Shown: positions 32,138 through 42,384, counted from the first letter of the stretch. The stretch: 64,000 nucleotides of DNA from Portulaca oleracea (GCA_029582165.1 CM055884.1:15642537-15706536); one strand, 5' to 3'. The notes: generated by a model from the sequence alone, not told the origin. Made by a program: numbers and translations.

Positions 32138-33169
32138 TCAACAAAGATCAACAGAGGTCCCAGTTGACCTCCCATCAACTCCTCCTTCTGCAACATGCTC
32201 CCACTTGAACTGATCATGCCCCTGCAACTTCGACATACGTATCATCGTCAACAACTTAGGGGAATTTTGGATTGAGATTTTACCTCGTGTTGAACTTGTC
32301 GAATTCCTATGCAGGTTAGATGCGTTCCTCGGCTGATCATCTGTTCCCGTAGCCTCGACCAGAAACCTCCTCGTTTCTGGTTCCCTTCTCTCATCAGAGA
32401 AGCTAACACGCCTTTGACGAGCATGAACCGACATTTTAGAGTTATCAATGACAGAATATAGCTTCCCCTTTTTCTTGCCATTTGCAATTATCAGAGGTCC
32501 TTTCGTTACCCTCCAATGACCATCTTCAAATCTCGTCGTGAACCCCTCCTCATCCAGTTGACTCACAGATACAAGGTTCTTGGTCAGACCTGGGACATAC
32601 CGAACATTCTTCAACCTCCAAGTTCCACCCTTAGAAGTTTTAATGTTCACATCACCTCTTCCTAGCACCTTTAGGTTGTGACCGTTTGCAAGTCTAACCC
32701 TGCCAAACCTCCCACTCACAAAATTGCTAAAGGCCTCCTTGCTAGACGAAGAGTGAAACGAAGCACCCGAACCTATCGCCCAATCCCTTTCTGACTTATC
32801 AACACTAACAGTTAGGGCATCACCAAAATCCTCAACAGAATATACAGAGTCCTGGTCATTATGACTGCTCTTCTTAGGTTTGGGACAATCCCTACGAAAA
32901 TGACCTCTATCACCACAGTTCCAACACAACACTTGCTCCATGTTTCGACCTCTAGATTTTGATCGACCTCGACCCGAACTCCCACTATTCCTCCTACCCC
33001 TGACAGTCAAAGCATCCCCCGAAGACTTAGACACATCGAAATCTTTCCTGCGAATACTTTCATTCAGGACCAAGTCTCTAATTTCCCCAAACTTCAGTTT
33101 CTCATCCTTCTTAGTTGAAGAAGTTACAGAAGTCACGAAATTTTCCCAAGACTTAGGTAGGGTAGCCAA
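32138..33169 (-). CDS. Tork-like gag-protease-linker fusion ORF (343 aa)
   Basis: An open minus-strand frame from ATG 33169. The gag C-terminal part (LPKSWENFVTSVTSS) leads to a basic RGR/SRGR stretch and an intact zinc knuckle CWNCGDRGHFRRDC. The protease follows, but its active-site triad DSG reads GSG (AIGSGASFHSSS), so it should be inactive. Next come the post-protease block (LANGHNLKVLGRGDVNIKTS, RYVPGLTKNLVSVSQLDEEG) and, after a deletion, linker sequence (RRVSFSDERREPETRRF). The ORF stayed open across the deletion, which gives a hybrid protein with RNA-binding potential only. Whether it is expressed is unknown. Confidence 0.8.
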   Translation of the reverse strand: MATLPKSWENFVTSVTSSTKKDEKLKFGEIRDLVLNESIRRKDFDVSKSSGDALTVRGRRNSGSSGRGRSKSRGRNMEQVLCWNCGDRGHFRRDCPKPKKSSHNDQDSVYSVEDFGDALTVSVDKSERDWAIGSGASFHSSSSKEAFSNFVSGRFGRVRLANGHNLKVLGRGDVNIKTSKGGTWRLKNVRYVPGLTKNLVSVSQLDEEGFTTRFEDGHWRVTKGPLIIANGKKKGKLYSVIDNSKMSVHARQRRVSFSDERREPETRRFLVEATGTDDQPRNASNLHRNSTSSTRGKISIQNSPKLLTMIRMSKLQGHDQFKWEHVAEGGVDGRSTGTSVDLC

Positions 33170-33600
33170 TATAGTATATTAGAATTCATCTCATCGTCGA
33201 ACTTAAATCCCACAGAGGTTAATTTTGATAGTATCATATTCAACTCATTCATACTATCATGCATCACCAGACCCATGCATCTTAAATTCAAACAAACGAC
33301 GTAACACATATACCTTGTTCACCGCCGAAGGTTTCGCATATGTGTTTTGCAAGGCCTCGAGCAGGTCTTTTGTCGTTTTCTGATCTTTGACGTTGAAAGC
33401 CACGTTAGGCGAGCGTAGCTGGCCACCGTATTGAATGCCTGACCATCAAGCTCTTCCCAATCCTTTTGTTCCATCTCTTTTGGCTTATCAGCCATCACAA
33501 GATGCAACCTTTGCTGGCGGAGCACATCCTCAACGCGCATCCTCCACCATGCGTAGTCTTTCCCATCGAATTTCGGAATCTTCACAATAGCGCCTGTCAC
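33170..33600 (-). pseudogene. N-terminal gag of the Tork-like element, frameshifted
   Basis: ATG at 33598-33600 (minus). It starts MTGAIVKIPKFDGKDYAWW, the usual Tnt1-type gag start, then MRVEDVLRQQ and MEQKDWEELDGQAFNTV. The frame slips near 33400, and KPSAVNKVYVLRRLF is read in another frame. A stop and slips separate it from the 343-codon ORF, so full gag cannot be made without recoding. Confidence 0.8.
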
Positions 33601-33631
33601 TGCTTCTCAGTCTGCAGATCAACCACGCTCC

Positions 33632-33651
33632 AACCTGGCTCTAATACCACT
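33632..33651 (-). other. primer-binding site of the Tork-like element
   Basis: The + strand reads GGCTCTAATACCACTT, complement of AAGTGGTATTAGAGCC: an initiator tRNA-Met-type PBS with one changed base (TATCAGAGC to TATTAGAGC), placed directly inside the 5' LTR (minus strand). Confidence 0.85.
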
Positions 33652-34154
33652 TGTTAGGATTCTCAGGGCGTAGTTAGCAGACAAACAATAATATGAGCGA
33701 AAAATAAATAAAGATTCGACACAAGCAATTAACATGGAAAAACCCAAACCGGGAAAAAAACAACGAACGATGCACTATCAGAGGATTACAACAGTGTTTC
33801 AGAGATTCCCAAACCTCCACAATCTCTCACAACCTCCCTAGAGTTACAACCTTGAGAACTCAACACTCACATATGAGCCTCACACAACTCCCTCAGGGAC
33901 ACAGAGATTACAGGTCAATCTCTTGTGGTATAAGATGAAACACTCTCAATTGCTATACAAATAAACCTAGCATCTAGGCTCTATTTATAGTACAGGGCTG
34001 ACACAATTCTAGGATTAATAAAATCCCTACAGCAAAGGAATTACAAAAACGGAAGTGGAACAAATCAACAACTTGATTCCCACTCAAACTCTTTTACCTT
34101 GCTCCCCAAGAGATAGAGACCAACCCAAAATTGGTCTCCACATTCAACCCAACA
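33652..34154 (-). repeat. 5' LTR (minus strand) of the Tork-like element
   Basis: 503 bp, nearly identical to 31532-32033. A CTATAAATAG TATA box lies on the minus strand at about 33980-33990 in a sequence identical in both LTRs. Confidence 0.93.
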
Positions 34155-34159
34155 ATTTA

Positions 34160-35400
34160 AGAAATAGATTCGCTTGTAAAATTGGAAATATCAGGACCTA
34201 TTGTCCATACACCAAACCGGTATAAAACTTGTGGGATACAACTAAGTCTTTGTGTAAAAACAAAATAGAATGAGAAAAGGAGATTATGAGGCACACGGGG
34301 CGACTTGTTGCATAAGTCCTTTCGCAAAGACTTAGTATCAACTATGAACGAATATATTCCTATGTAGTCCATGTCACTACATCACGATACCTTAAATTTG
34401 GCAGTACATGAAAAGCTAAGTATGCATCTTATAAATATCGCTATAGCTTATGAAAATTTTAATAATGATGTTTACATAAAACTCCTGAAGGGTTCAAAGT
34501 GCTGGAAGCACAAATTAAAATTCTCGAGAATATTGGTTACTTAGTTTATAGATATTTATGTGATTAAAGCAATATGGACGCATATTACATAATCAAAGGA
34601 AATTACTAAATGATCCGGATCCATATTGTTTGTAAATGTTATTGATGGTTTGGACTCCCGAAGAGTCTCAAAACTTGTGGATTGCTTTACAAAAGTATTT
34701 GGAATGAAAGATTTTGGTAAAATATGTTATTGCCTTGGTTTACAAAGTTGCACACTTTGAGAATGAAATTTCGTGCGCAAATCAATTTATGTAGCAAAGT
34801 GTTAAAATAATGTTGCATGAGCAAAGCACTCCCTTTTAAGTACCTTGGTAGTGGTACAATCATATGATATGAAAACAACCCCCTTTTGATCACGAAAAGA
34901 TGATGAGAAATTTAGCGGTCCTGAAGTACCGTATTAGAGTCATGAAGTACTGTATTTGGGTCCTGAAGTACCGTGTTTAAATGATATTGAATCACTAACA
35001 TATCTTGCTAAGCATACATTATCTAACCTATTTCGGTACATCGAAGGCACTAGCGATTTAGATATTCATTATCCCCATCGGCTCAAAATTGGTTTGATTA
35101 GCTATGCCGATCTTGGATATTTACCTAAATCCTATGACATACTAGTTATGTGCACACTGGAACAGATATTAAGCAAATTCGTTTCAGTTAAAATTAAGTT
35201 GATTCATGTATCAAGCCACTTTCGACTACAAAATTTAAAAGGTAGTGATTACATCAACTCAAAGATCTTTATTGATGTTCTCATCAGGGGGAGTAATACG
35301 CCCTGTACTCTTTTTCCCTTATCTGAGGTTTTGTCCCATTGGGTTTTCCTTAGAAAGGTTTTTATGAGACAACATATCTTGGCGTATGAATAATTATGTA
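34160..35400 (+). pseudogene. RT and RNase H region of the old copia element
   Basis: Continues the pol gene after the nested element. Readable pieces: SLVKLEISGPIVHTP, LAVHEKLSMHLINIAIA (motif A region), VFGMKDFGKICYCLGLQ, SGPEVPY and GPEVPCLNDIESLTYLA (duplicated phrase), RYIEGTSDLDIHY and LISYADLGY (start of RNase H). There is no usable YVDD box left and many stops. An internal ~30-bp phrase (GTCCTGAAGTACCGT...) is triplicated around 34917-34977. Confidence 0.65.
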
Positions 35401-35511
35401 CTCTTTTTCCTTCACTGGGTTTTTTTTCCCATTGGGTTTTTCCTAGTAAGGTTTTAACGAGGCATATTCTTTGGTAATGGACATTCAAGGGGGAGTAATA
35501 TGGAATAATAG

Positions 35512-35683
35512 TGTCAATGCCCATACTCTGACTTTTCTTAGTGATGAAGTATTCTTAGTGATAAAAAATCCTTATATTATAAATACTTCTTCAATGGCAA
35601 TGAAATATTCATTCTTTTCTTTCTCTCAATTCCTCTATCTCTATTCTCTTTCCACTTTCTCTTATATTCATATATTCATAACA
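35512..35683 (+). repeat. 3' LTR of the old copia element
   Basis: TGTCAATGCCCATACTC...TATTCATAACA, matching 27137-27325 with many substitutions and one copy less of CTTAGTGATGAAG. Preceded by the polypurine tract at 35486-35495. Confidence 0.75.
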
Positions 35684-35699
35684 TTTACATAAAACTAAA

Positions 35700-35990
35700 A
35701 GAAATTTTATTGTTAAAGAACATCTGACCCGTACTTACCTGAATTTGAAATACACTCGATCGTATTCACCTAAACCTCAAATACACTCGTGTCATGTTTT
35801 TAGAGTTAAATTTACCTGAAATCAAAATAAACCCGACCCATATTTACCCTAAAAAAAATTTTTACTATCAAAGAACATCTGATCCGTATTTACCTAAATT
35901 CGAAATATACCCGAGTCATGTTTTTAGAGTGGAATTTACCTGAAATATAAATATATTGGATCCGTGTTTACCCTCTCTTTTAATATATCC
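35700..35990. repeat. diverged ~150-bp tandem duplication
   Basis: Two copies (about 35705-35850 and 35862-35985) share AAGAACATCTGA(C/T)CCGTA, TTTTTAGAGT and AATTTACCTGAAAT. The second lacks about 30 bp. Non-coding; flank between the copia element and the AT tract. Confidence 0.65.
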
Positions 35991-36127
35991 AAGGGTAAAA
36001 AGGTAAATTCGTGTGTGATTAATTATTATATCTAAGGGTGAAATAGTAAATACATGTGTGAACACAACTAAGCAGAGCAAGCAAGTAGCAATCGAAAAAC
36101 ACAACTGTTACATTCTTTTCTTTTATA

Positions 36128-36128
<1 letters not shown>

Positions 36129-36211
<83 letters not shown>
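36129..36211. repeat. (AT)n microsatellite, left border of the 2-kb TIR element
   Basis: About 83 bp of AT repeat with a single AAA interruption, ending exactly at the inverted repeat. Confidence 0.95.
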
Positions 36212-36212
<1 letters not shown>

Positions 36213-36512
36213 GAAATTGGATTCTAATAATCTCTACTTTCACAAATTGGATGGCAATAATCCCTACTATCATTTTGTATTCTGGTGGTCCAAAAAAAAA
36301 AATTGTATTTGAGTGGGACGCCGGCGAGTTGAGTGGCGGTGACTCGGTGGTTTTGTGACATGGCACATTGACCATGTGGTTGACCGAGTTGACCGTGCCA
36401 CGTCACTAATAAAACACATGCCCATTTTTTTTTGTGTCCAACTTGGAATAAACCCTAATAAATTTTAACCCCATTTTCCCTTTCTCTCTCTTCTTTTTCC
36501 ATTTCCAGTTCT

Positions 36513-36560
<48 letters not shown>
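36513..36560. repeat. (TC)n microsatellite in left arm
   Basis: About 45 bp of TC repeat inside the left inverted repeat; the right arm has the matching GA-rich stretch at about 37870-37900. Confidence 0.9.
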
Positions 36561-36567
<7 letters not shown>

Positions 36568-37287
36568 TCCATGGCTCCTCCTCTTCTTCTCTCTCTTCAC
36601 CTTCACCTTCCTCTTCATCTCCCTCAACCACCACCATCAACACCATATTGATCGAGTTGAGTTAGTCCATGATCATTGTATAATTTCAGAATCACTAAAA
36701 GAACTTGTTTTGCTTCAAGTGACACTTTCACATCATATTGCACACAAAGAACAAAGCCAACATTAAGTACAGTATTTAAAATTTTTGCAAGCAGCCATTG
36801 AAACCAGACCTGGAAAAACCCTCTTATGTAAATATTATAAAAAAAATTGAGCAACACATATATAGATATATTATTTACTAAGCAAACAACTGCTTGCTTG
36901 GGTATAAACTATAAACATAATTCACATTTTCGAAGCACTTACAGGCTATCAAAAGCATACATCTACCTACAAATACTTAATACCTGTACTTACTCTTCTG
37001 ATGCGGTGAAAAAGAAGACCGAAATTGGGGGGGGGGGGGAATGAATGCTTGTGGCATAAACAACTAAATCGAAGGAATCTCTTTCTAGTTAGTGAACTAT
37101 ATCTGAGGTAGAGAGGAGCATTACTCCATCTTGGTGGAATAGACAAGGAGTAATCTACTTTATTCAGTGTGGTAAGTGACTTAGCATTTGGACAACTTCT
37201 GGCATGAATGGCCTCTCGTTTTTATTGTCTTTGGTGCTAGAGTTGATTAATTAGCCCAGAATTGAAGACATTGAGAGAGTGAGCGAG

Positions 37288-37331
<44 letters not shown>
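37288..37331. repeat. (GA)n microsatellite in the captured region
   Basis: About 44 bp of GA repeat upstream of the B-box exon. GA/CT repeats are frequent in plant 5' UTRs. Confidence 0.9.
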
Positions 37332-37335
<4 letters not shown>

Positions 37336-37585
37336 GTTAGTCGAGGCAAGAAAAGAATTCGGGGAGGAAGAAAACATGTGAGAGAGAAAGAGAGAATTGA
37401 GAGAGAGGAAAAACAAGGGAAAAGGAAAAACAAAGGGAAAAGAAAAGGGTCACCGCCCAGAAGTTTCCTCTGCCCATAATCCTCTTTAATTCCTCTCTTT
37501 TATTCCCAATTATAAAGTGGGTTTCTGTTCAATTTTGTTGGGCATCTTTCAAATTTAGCAAAAATCGTTTCTAAAGAGAGTGAGA

Positions 37586-37731
37586 ATGAAGATTCAGTGT
37601 GATGTGTGTGAGAAACAGAGGGCCTCTATTATCTGTGTAGTAGACAAAGTAGCTCTGTGGTGGAAGGAGAGATGTGGTGGTGGTGGCGGTGTTGAAGGCG
37701 GAGGAGACGGCGGTGATGATGGTGGTTGGTA
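37586..37731 (+). pseudogene. captured first exon fragment of a B-box zinc finger (BBX) gene
   Basis: ATG 37586 opens MKIQCDVCEK, the hallmark N-terminus of plant BBX proteins with B-box 1 at residue 5. The spacing then follows the family: C-x2-C at residues 5 and 8, ASIIC (Cys 17), D and VALW at the positions of the conserved D and ALC. Two metal ligands are changed (Cys to Val and Cys to Trp), and after residue 30 the frame runs into Gly-rich sequence (CGGGGG...) and stops at 37729-37731. So the box cannot fold. About 150 bp upstream looks like a genuine 5' UTR/promoter. BBX proteins are transcription co-regulators in light signalling. Confidence 0.75.
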
Positions 37732-38223
37732 GGAGGAGGAGGAGGAGAGAGAGAGAGAAGAGGGAGGTGGGAAGCCATGGTTAGAGAAGAGGGAGGTGGT
37801 CTACGTGAGAGTGAAGCACAATTGGGAAAATTGGATTCTGTTTTGGGCGGCGGTGGAGGAGCCATGAAGAGAGAGAAAAAGAAGAGAGAGAGAGAGGGGG
37901 GAGAACTAGAAAGGGAAAAAGAAGAGAGAGAAAGGGAAAATGGGGTTAAAATTTATTAGGGTTTATTTCAAGTTGGAAACAGAAAAAAAAAAAAGAAAAA
38001 GGTTATGACATGTGTTTTTTAGGTGACGTGGCACATTCAACCGGGTCAACATCAAGGTCAACATGCCAAGTCAGAAAACCACTGAGTCACAGCCACTCGA
38101 CTCGCCGGCATCCCACTAGAATACAATTTTATTTTATTTTTTGGACCACCAGAATACAAAATGATAGTAGGGATTATTGCCATCCAATTTGTGAAATTAG
38201 GTATTATTAGAATCCAATTTCCC

Positions 38224-38240
38224 TATATATATATATATAT
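38224..38240. repeat. (AT)n microsatellite, right border of the 2-kb TIR element
   Basis: AT repeat directly after the right inverted repeat. Confidence 0.9.
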
Positions 38241-38762
38241 TACTTATAAAAGGAGCTAATCCATACGATGTCACAAATATTGAATTCAAAAAATACCCTT
38301 TAAATGTTGTTTAGTTACAGATATGTTCAACTTATATGCTTAATCTGCGCTCTCTCTTGGTTTTTCCCAGCCATATGCTTTTTCTTAGGGATGGCAACGG
38401 GGCGGATTGGGGATGGGGGAGTATACCCCCGTCCCCATCCCCGCTCCCAAAACTCATCCCCATCCCAGTCCCCATCCCCGCTTCAAGGAATAATTCTTGC
38501 CCCATCCCCACCCCCGCGGAATTCCCATCCCCAACGGGGATTTTTTAAAACTATCCTAAATTTAACTAAATTTTAATCGGATTCGGTTTTTAATCGAACC
38601 CGATTTTTAACAAATTCAAAATACAACGTATTTAACTTGCTCAAGTAATAATACATCAAGGGTATTGCTTAACGTCGCCCCCCTTTTTACTAATGTCGCC
38701 CCTCAAATGACGATTTTACCCCTATCCTTTTTCACTCCTCTCTCCTCTCTAATTTCTCTCTC

Positions 38763-38793
<31 letters not shown>

Positions 38794-38856
38794 TATAATA
38801 ATAATAATAACAATAATAATAATAATAATAATATTAACAATAATAATAATAATAAT

Positions 38857-38949
38857 ATTTATAACTTAAAAAAAATCGAAACTGATGGTTGCCGCACAAA
38901 ATGTGCGGCGGCAACCATCGGTTTCGATTTTTTTAAAGTTATAAATATT
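38857..38949. repeat. large imperfect hairpin (arms ~40 bp)
   Basis: Arms TTATAACTTAAAAAAAATCG...GGTTGCCGCAC and GTGCGGCGGCAACC...CGATTTTTTTAAAGTTATAA around a loop of about 5 bases, with one 3-base bulge (GGC) and few mismatches. GC-rich core in an AT-rich setting. Confidence 0.85.
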
Positions 38950-38988
38950 ATTATTATTATTCTTAATATTATTATTATTATTATTATT

Positions 38989-39109
38989 AAATTGCAATAT
39001 TATTATTAATAAATTAACGATTTTTGAAATTCAACCTAAATTTAATAATAACATTGCACAGATTGAATTTCAAAAATCGTTAATTTATTAATAATAACAT
39101 TGCAATTTA
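38989..39109. repeat. second large hairpin (arms ~47 bp)
   Basis: AAATTGCAAT...ATTAATAAATTAACGATTTTTGAAATTCAA and its complement, separated by about 27 bases. The two arms hold matching ATT/AAT microsatellite pieces. Confidence 0.85.
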
Positions 39110-39700
39110 ATATTAATAATGATAATAATAACAATAATAATAATAATATTAACAATAATAATAATAATAATAATAATAATTACAATTTTTTTGAAAAACA
39201 ATTGTTAAATATTATTATTATTAATTTTTTGTTAACAATAATAATATTGTTATTATTATTATTATTATTATTATCATTATAAGAGAGAGAAACTAGAGAG
39301 AAGTTAGAGAGTGAAGGGTCAAGGGCGATATTGGAAATTATTATGAAAAAGTGGGTGACATTAGTAAAAAAGGGGGCGACGAAAAGCAAACGGGTACATC
39401 AAAATCAAACAATAATACATCAGTGAGAATAAATTGAAAAATTACTACTTTGTCCTTCCCATTAATATATATATTAAATTTGAATAAAAGTTATTTGATA
39501 ATTTTAACATTTTCAGGGATGGAGATTCAAGGATGGGGATGGAGACCACTCCAATCCCATCCCCGAAATGATTTTAGAAAATCGTCACGTCCCGTCATAA
39601 ATCTCCATCCCCAATGGGGGCGGGGATTTTTCCCTAGAGTGGGGCGGGCCCTGACAGGTTCGGAATGATTCCCCGCCCCATTGCCGTCCCTACTTTTTCT

Positions 39701-42145
39701 CAATATTCCATTGTTTCTCTTCCCAGTTGCCTGCTTCCTTTGTGTGCGTTGCCCCCATTGCAGAAACACTTTCTTTGTACATCGTTCTTTCATTTGCATG
39801 CTGGAAGCGAGCCTGTGCGAAGATCAAGGGTACCGCCAAACGATTCATTAAAGGTCACAAACGAGTTGCAAGAGGTACGAAATTGAATCCTATGTTAATT
39901 TCAATTCAAGATTCAAGGTTTCAATGTCAGTAATTTCAGTTTTGTAATTACAATTGTATATTTTTTGAAGTTAAATTTAGGGTTCTGAGGTTTGGTTTGG
40001 TGAAGTTGGGGTTTTCTGCTGTTGAAATTTGGATTGCTTGGTTTGTAGCTCCAGCAGTGTATTACTAATTGGGGTCTGAATCTTGTCTATCAAGCTCTGA
40101 TCGACATACAGAACGATGCTACTGGTGTAATCTAAGGCAAGTTTAAGATCAATCTCATCTATCTGTGTTTACCTGTTTAGTCTTCCTTTGTCTCTGGTTT
40201 CTCAAAGTAAATAGCATTAATATATGGAGTTTATTGCTAAGTTTTGGTTGCATGTCAAATATATGGCGTCTATTGTTCATTTTATTGGTTCTAAGATAGA
40301 TGTACGGGATTACTGGTTTGCCAATTGATTACTTTTTTTGGGTTCCAGTTTAGAAAAATTTGGATTCTTCATTATTTCTCTAACTTTAACTCAATTTCCC
40401 ATTTAAATATGGACTCAATTGCAAATTTTCGTTACAATAAGTTAGTTTACAAGGCATGGCATGTGCAGAAAATATGGCGATGAAAAGCTGATGCCAAACA
40501 CCATAATGTGACAGTTAAAACATGATCTTACTTTTTTCAACTTGAGAATATTAAGAATCTCAAATTTTAGAATACTTTGTAAATTATGGAATTCTTTTGA
40601 AATGATGACAGAAGAATTTGGATTCTTCATATGTGAATTTTTTTCTATCATCTTTGATTGACCTATTAGTGGTGCAAAAAATACCTCACTAATATTTTTG
40701 CCTACTTTAAAATTTTGTATCCAATTTACAGCACATATTTTGTATCCAAAGTAATTACTGATTGAGTTAACGACATCCTAGCTAATGAAATGGATAATTA
40801 TGAAAAAAGTTGTTTATGTGATATTTATGTAAGTAATGGTTATATACTCACATCTGCTCCTATTATTCTCTGCTTTCTCTCTTGTTTTTGTTAGTGTGAA
40901 TTAGATCATCATGAAGTGTATTTGCTATAAGAGTTGGATCACAACCATAAATATATGCTTTCTATATGCATGTCGAATTTTGGCTATGATAAGTTATATG
41001 TGCTGAACTGAACATGGCTTACAGTCAATGTAATAATGAATTTTTGTTCTCTTTGGCTGCAATTCACTTCTACATGTTGAGTGATCTTTGGGAATTCTAC
41101 CAGCTGGCATGAACCTCTATTCTCTTTGGTTGTATTTTATCTTTGTTATACCCTGTACTAATTTGAACATGGCTTACAGTCTATAAGATTTTGGAATTAA
41201 TGAATTCACTTTTAACATCTTATTGGCGTGCTCATGGCTTGAGATTTTAAAGATTTGTTTGTTTGCAAAACGTTATCTACAAACACAACCATCTTAATGA
41301 GGCAAAATGAAAATAGATTAATATTAAAGATTCTATGCTGTTGGAGTCTAGCCAATTGAGTAGAAAATGGGTTGATTTGGTTTGTGTAAAGAGTCATACT
41401 TTTTTGATGTTGACTTGTGTCAAAGAGTTTGATAGCGGTTTTCCAGTTTCTTTTTTCTTAGTATTTAAAAAGGGAGGGGGGTTAGGGTGTGTATGACAGG
41501 GAGGTTATGTGAGACATAGTGGCTTGATTCCAGTCATAGGATGGAATGGAAAAAAGTTTGATGGGGCTACTGATGGTGCCCTTCCGTAGAAGGTTTTATG
41601 ATGAAATGATTGCATGTCATTAGATGAGGCAGTGCTAACAACACGATACTTTTCTAGTGCAGCAACCTTGTAACTTTGCCATCTCTAACAGATTTAAGAT
41701 TGGGTATTTCTTGGGATATACTTGGTCATTGCTTGGAACATGAACATTCACAACAGAAAAAAAGGGTAGGTCTAGATTCTAGGGGGAGTGGTGGATATCT
41801 ATTGATGTAAATTTAGTTTAGTGTAATTTGCGATTAAAACAATTATGGGTTGTATGTTTAGTTGTTTAACAAATGAGTATAATAATGTATTTGCCACCCT
41901 AATCCGAAGGTCTAGATCCTCCACATATGGATTGTTGCATAAAATTACCTATTATCCCCCAACAATGCTCCTCTGCCTACTTCCTTTAAATACCCAAACT
42001 CACAGATATTATGAAAGAAATTAAAAGACTGTCCCCTTAATGATTGAATTCTTTTTAGAGTGAATTGCTTATCTTAGTTGTCTGCTCCTTGTTTCTTAAA
42101 TTTTTGTCAATCTTTTCAATGTTTTGCATAGTTTTATGGTGCATA
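39701..42145. other. low-copy-looking non-coding DNA, possible introns
   Basis: No recognisable gene. Two exon-like pieces have good splice signals: 39773-39873 (after TTGCCCCCATTGCAG, before GTACGA) and about 40050-40137 (after GTAGCTCCAG). Their peptides match nothing I know. This could be the upstream intron part of the GPDHC1-derived gene copy just downstream, but no GPDHC1 N-terminal block was found. Base composition is less repetitive than elsewhere in the window. Confidence 0.35.
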
Positions 42146-42159
42146 TTTCATTGTGTAAC

Positions 42160-42384
42160 ATGTTCCATATGCTAAAATCTAAAAGAACTCTGCACACTAC
42201 TTCTCATAAATAGTAGTATCGCTCATCTTTAGTAGAAGAACCAGAGAAGCTGGCATGCCCTTTGTTGGCAGATACATATGTGACCCTGTTGAAAGGTAAA
42301 AATCCCTGGTATGTCCATAAGTTGGCCATGGGTGAACTAAACCTTGATATGGGTGACAACATGAAAGGCAAGGATATGATACAG
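42160..42384 (+). pseudogene. GPDHC1-type glycerol-3-phosphate dehydrogenase, exon fragment 1
   Basis: One frame (42226-42384) reads [37 protein letters not shown] and [14 protein letters not shown]. This matches the C-terminal domain of plant cytosolic NAD-dependent glycerol-3-phosphate dehydrogenase, which reduces dihydroxyacetone phosphate to sn-glycerol-3-phosphate for lipid synthesis and redox shuttling. Upstream (to about 42160) the expected 'AHCTSE..FITHL' block is only traceable with small deletions and two stops. The segment ends with a splice donor (CAG|GTAGTT) at the known exon end. Broken by frame errors upstream. Confidence 0.75.

Larger units (their letters stand above)
31532..34154 (-). 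mobile_element. Tork/Tnt1-like copia internal-deletion derivative, minus strand
   Basis: 2.62 kb, bounded by TGTTAGGATTC...CAACCCAACA and flanked by identical ATTTA (31527-31531, 34155-34159). On the minus strand: 5' LTR, PBS, gag, zinc knuckle, protease remnant, then a jump to the integrase-RT linker and tail, PPT and 3' LTR. Integrase, RT and RNase H are deleted. The two ~503-bp LTRs differ at about nine positions by eye, nearly all in the first 120 bp, so this is a recent insertion. It depends on a relative for movement. Confidence 0.93.
27137..35683 (+). mobile_element. old Ty1/copia element, heavily decayed, with nested insertion
   Basis: Short LTRs (about 190 bp) at 27137-27325 and 35512-35683 border a decayed copia interior in which integrase, integrase-RT linker, RT and RNase H order can still be read in sense. 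The interior is split at 31531 by a minus-strand element (31532-34154) with the duplication ATTTA. The leader carries a palindrome array (27896-28423). A polypurine tract CAAGGGGGAG (35486-35495) precedes the 3' LTR. No TSD could be fixed because the outer LTR edges are worn. The lineage within copia was not settled. Confidence 0.75.
36212..38223. mobile_element. 2-kb long-TIR element in (AT)n carrying a B-box gene exon
   Basis: The outer ~370-400 bp are inverted repeats: GAAATTGGATTCTAATAATC..., TTTTGTATTCTGGTGGTCC, GGGACGCCGGCGAGT, CACATGCC, AACCCTAATAAATTTTAACC and (TC)n on the left are mirrored in order on the right. AT repeat lies directly outside both ends. The arms start like those of the 530-bp element at 25519-26049, which makes this a larger family member. 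The ~1.25-kb centre is unrelated to the arms, locally GC-richer, and includes a host-gene first exon (37586-37731). No transposase is seen. This layout is that of a Pack-type element; the superfamily is not established. Confidence 0.75.
38660..39394. mobile_element. 735-bp nested palindrome-rich TIR element with 8-bp target duplication
   Basis: Inverted ends of ~120 bp (GGGTATTGCTTAACGTCGCC on the left; complement of CCCGTTTGCTTTTCGTCGCC on the right, then CCCC TTTTT ACTAATGTC in both). Flanked by identical TACATCAA at 38652-38659 and 39395-39402. The inside consists of (AAT)n/(ATT)n blocks and two large hairpins (38857-38949, 38989-39109). The 8-bp duplication again suggests hAT, though the termini differ from those of the host element. 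Confidence 0.85.
38386..39692. mobile_element. hAT-like non-autonomous TIR element with 8-bp target duplication
   Basis: Ends TAGGGATGGCAACGGGGCGG and its near-perfect complement ...CCGCCCCATTGCCGTCCCTA, flanked by identical CTTTTTCT (38378-38385, 39693-39700). The 8-bp duplication and TA(G)GG-type ends fit the hAT superfamily. The outer 150-190 bp are G/C-rich with repeated CCCCATCCCC words. No transposase. A second element is nested inside (38660-39394). Confidence 0.9.

Noticed and set aside
37629..37865. Pro/His-rich open frame on the minus strand (MAPPPPPK...)
   Set aside because: Low-complexity complement of GGT/GGA-rich sequence in the gene-capturing element. It could be a second captured coding piece, but there is no family evidence.
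38665..39282. Poly-Asn 'proteins' of 114 and 60 residues
   Set aside because: They are (AAT)n microsatellite inside the nested TIR element; no start context or conserved part.
39773..40137. Upstream exons of the GPDHC1-type gene
   Set aside because: Splice-like borders are present, but no frame gives the NAD-binding GxGxxG region or other family blocks.
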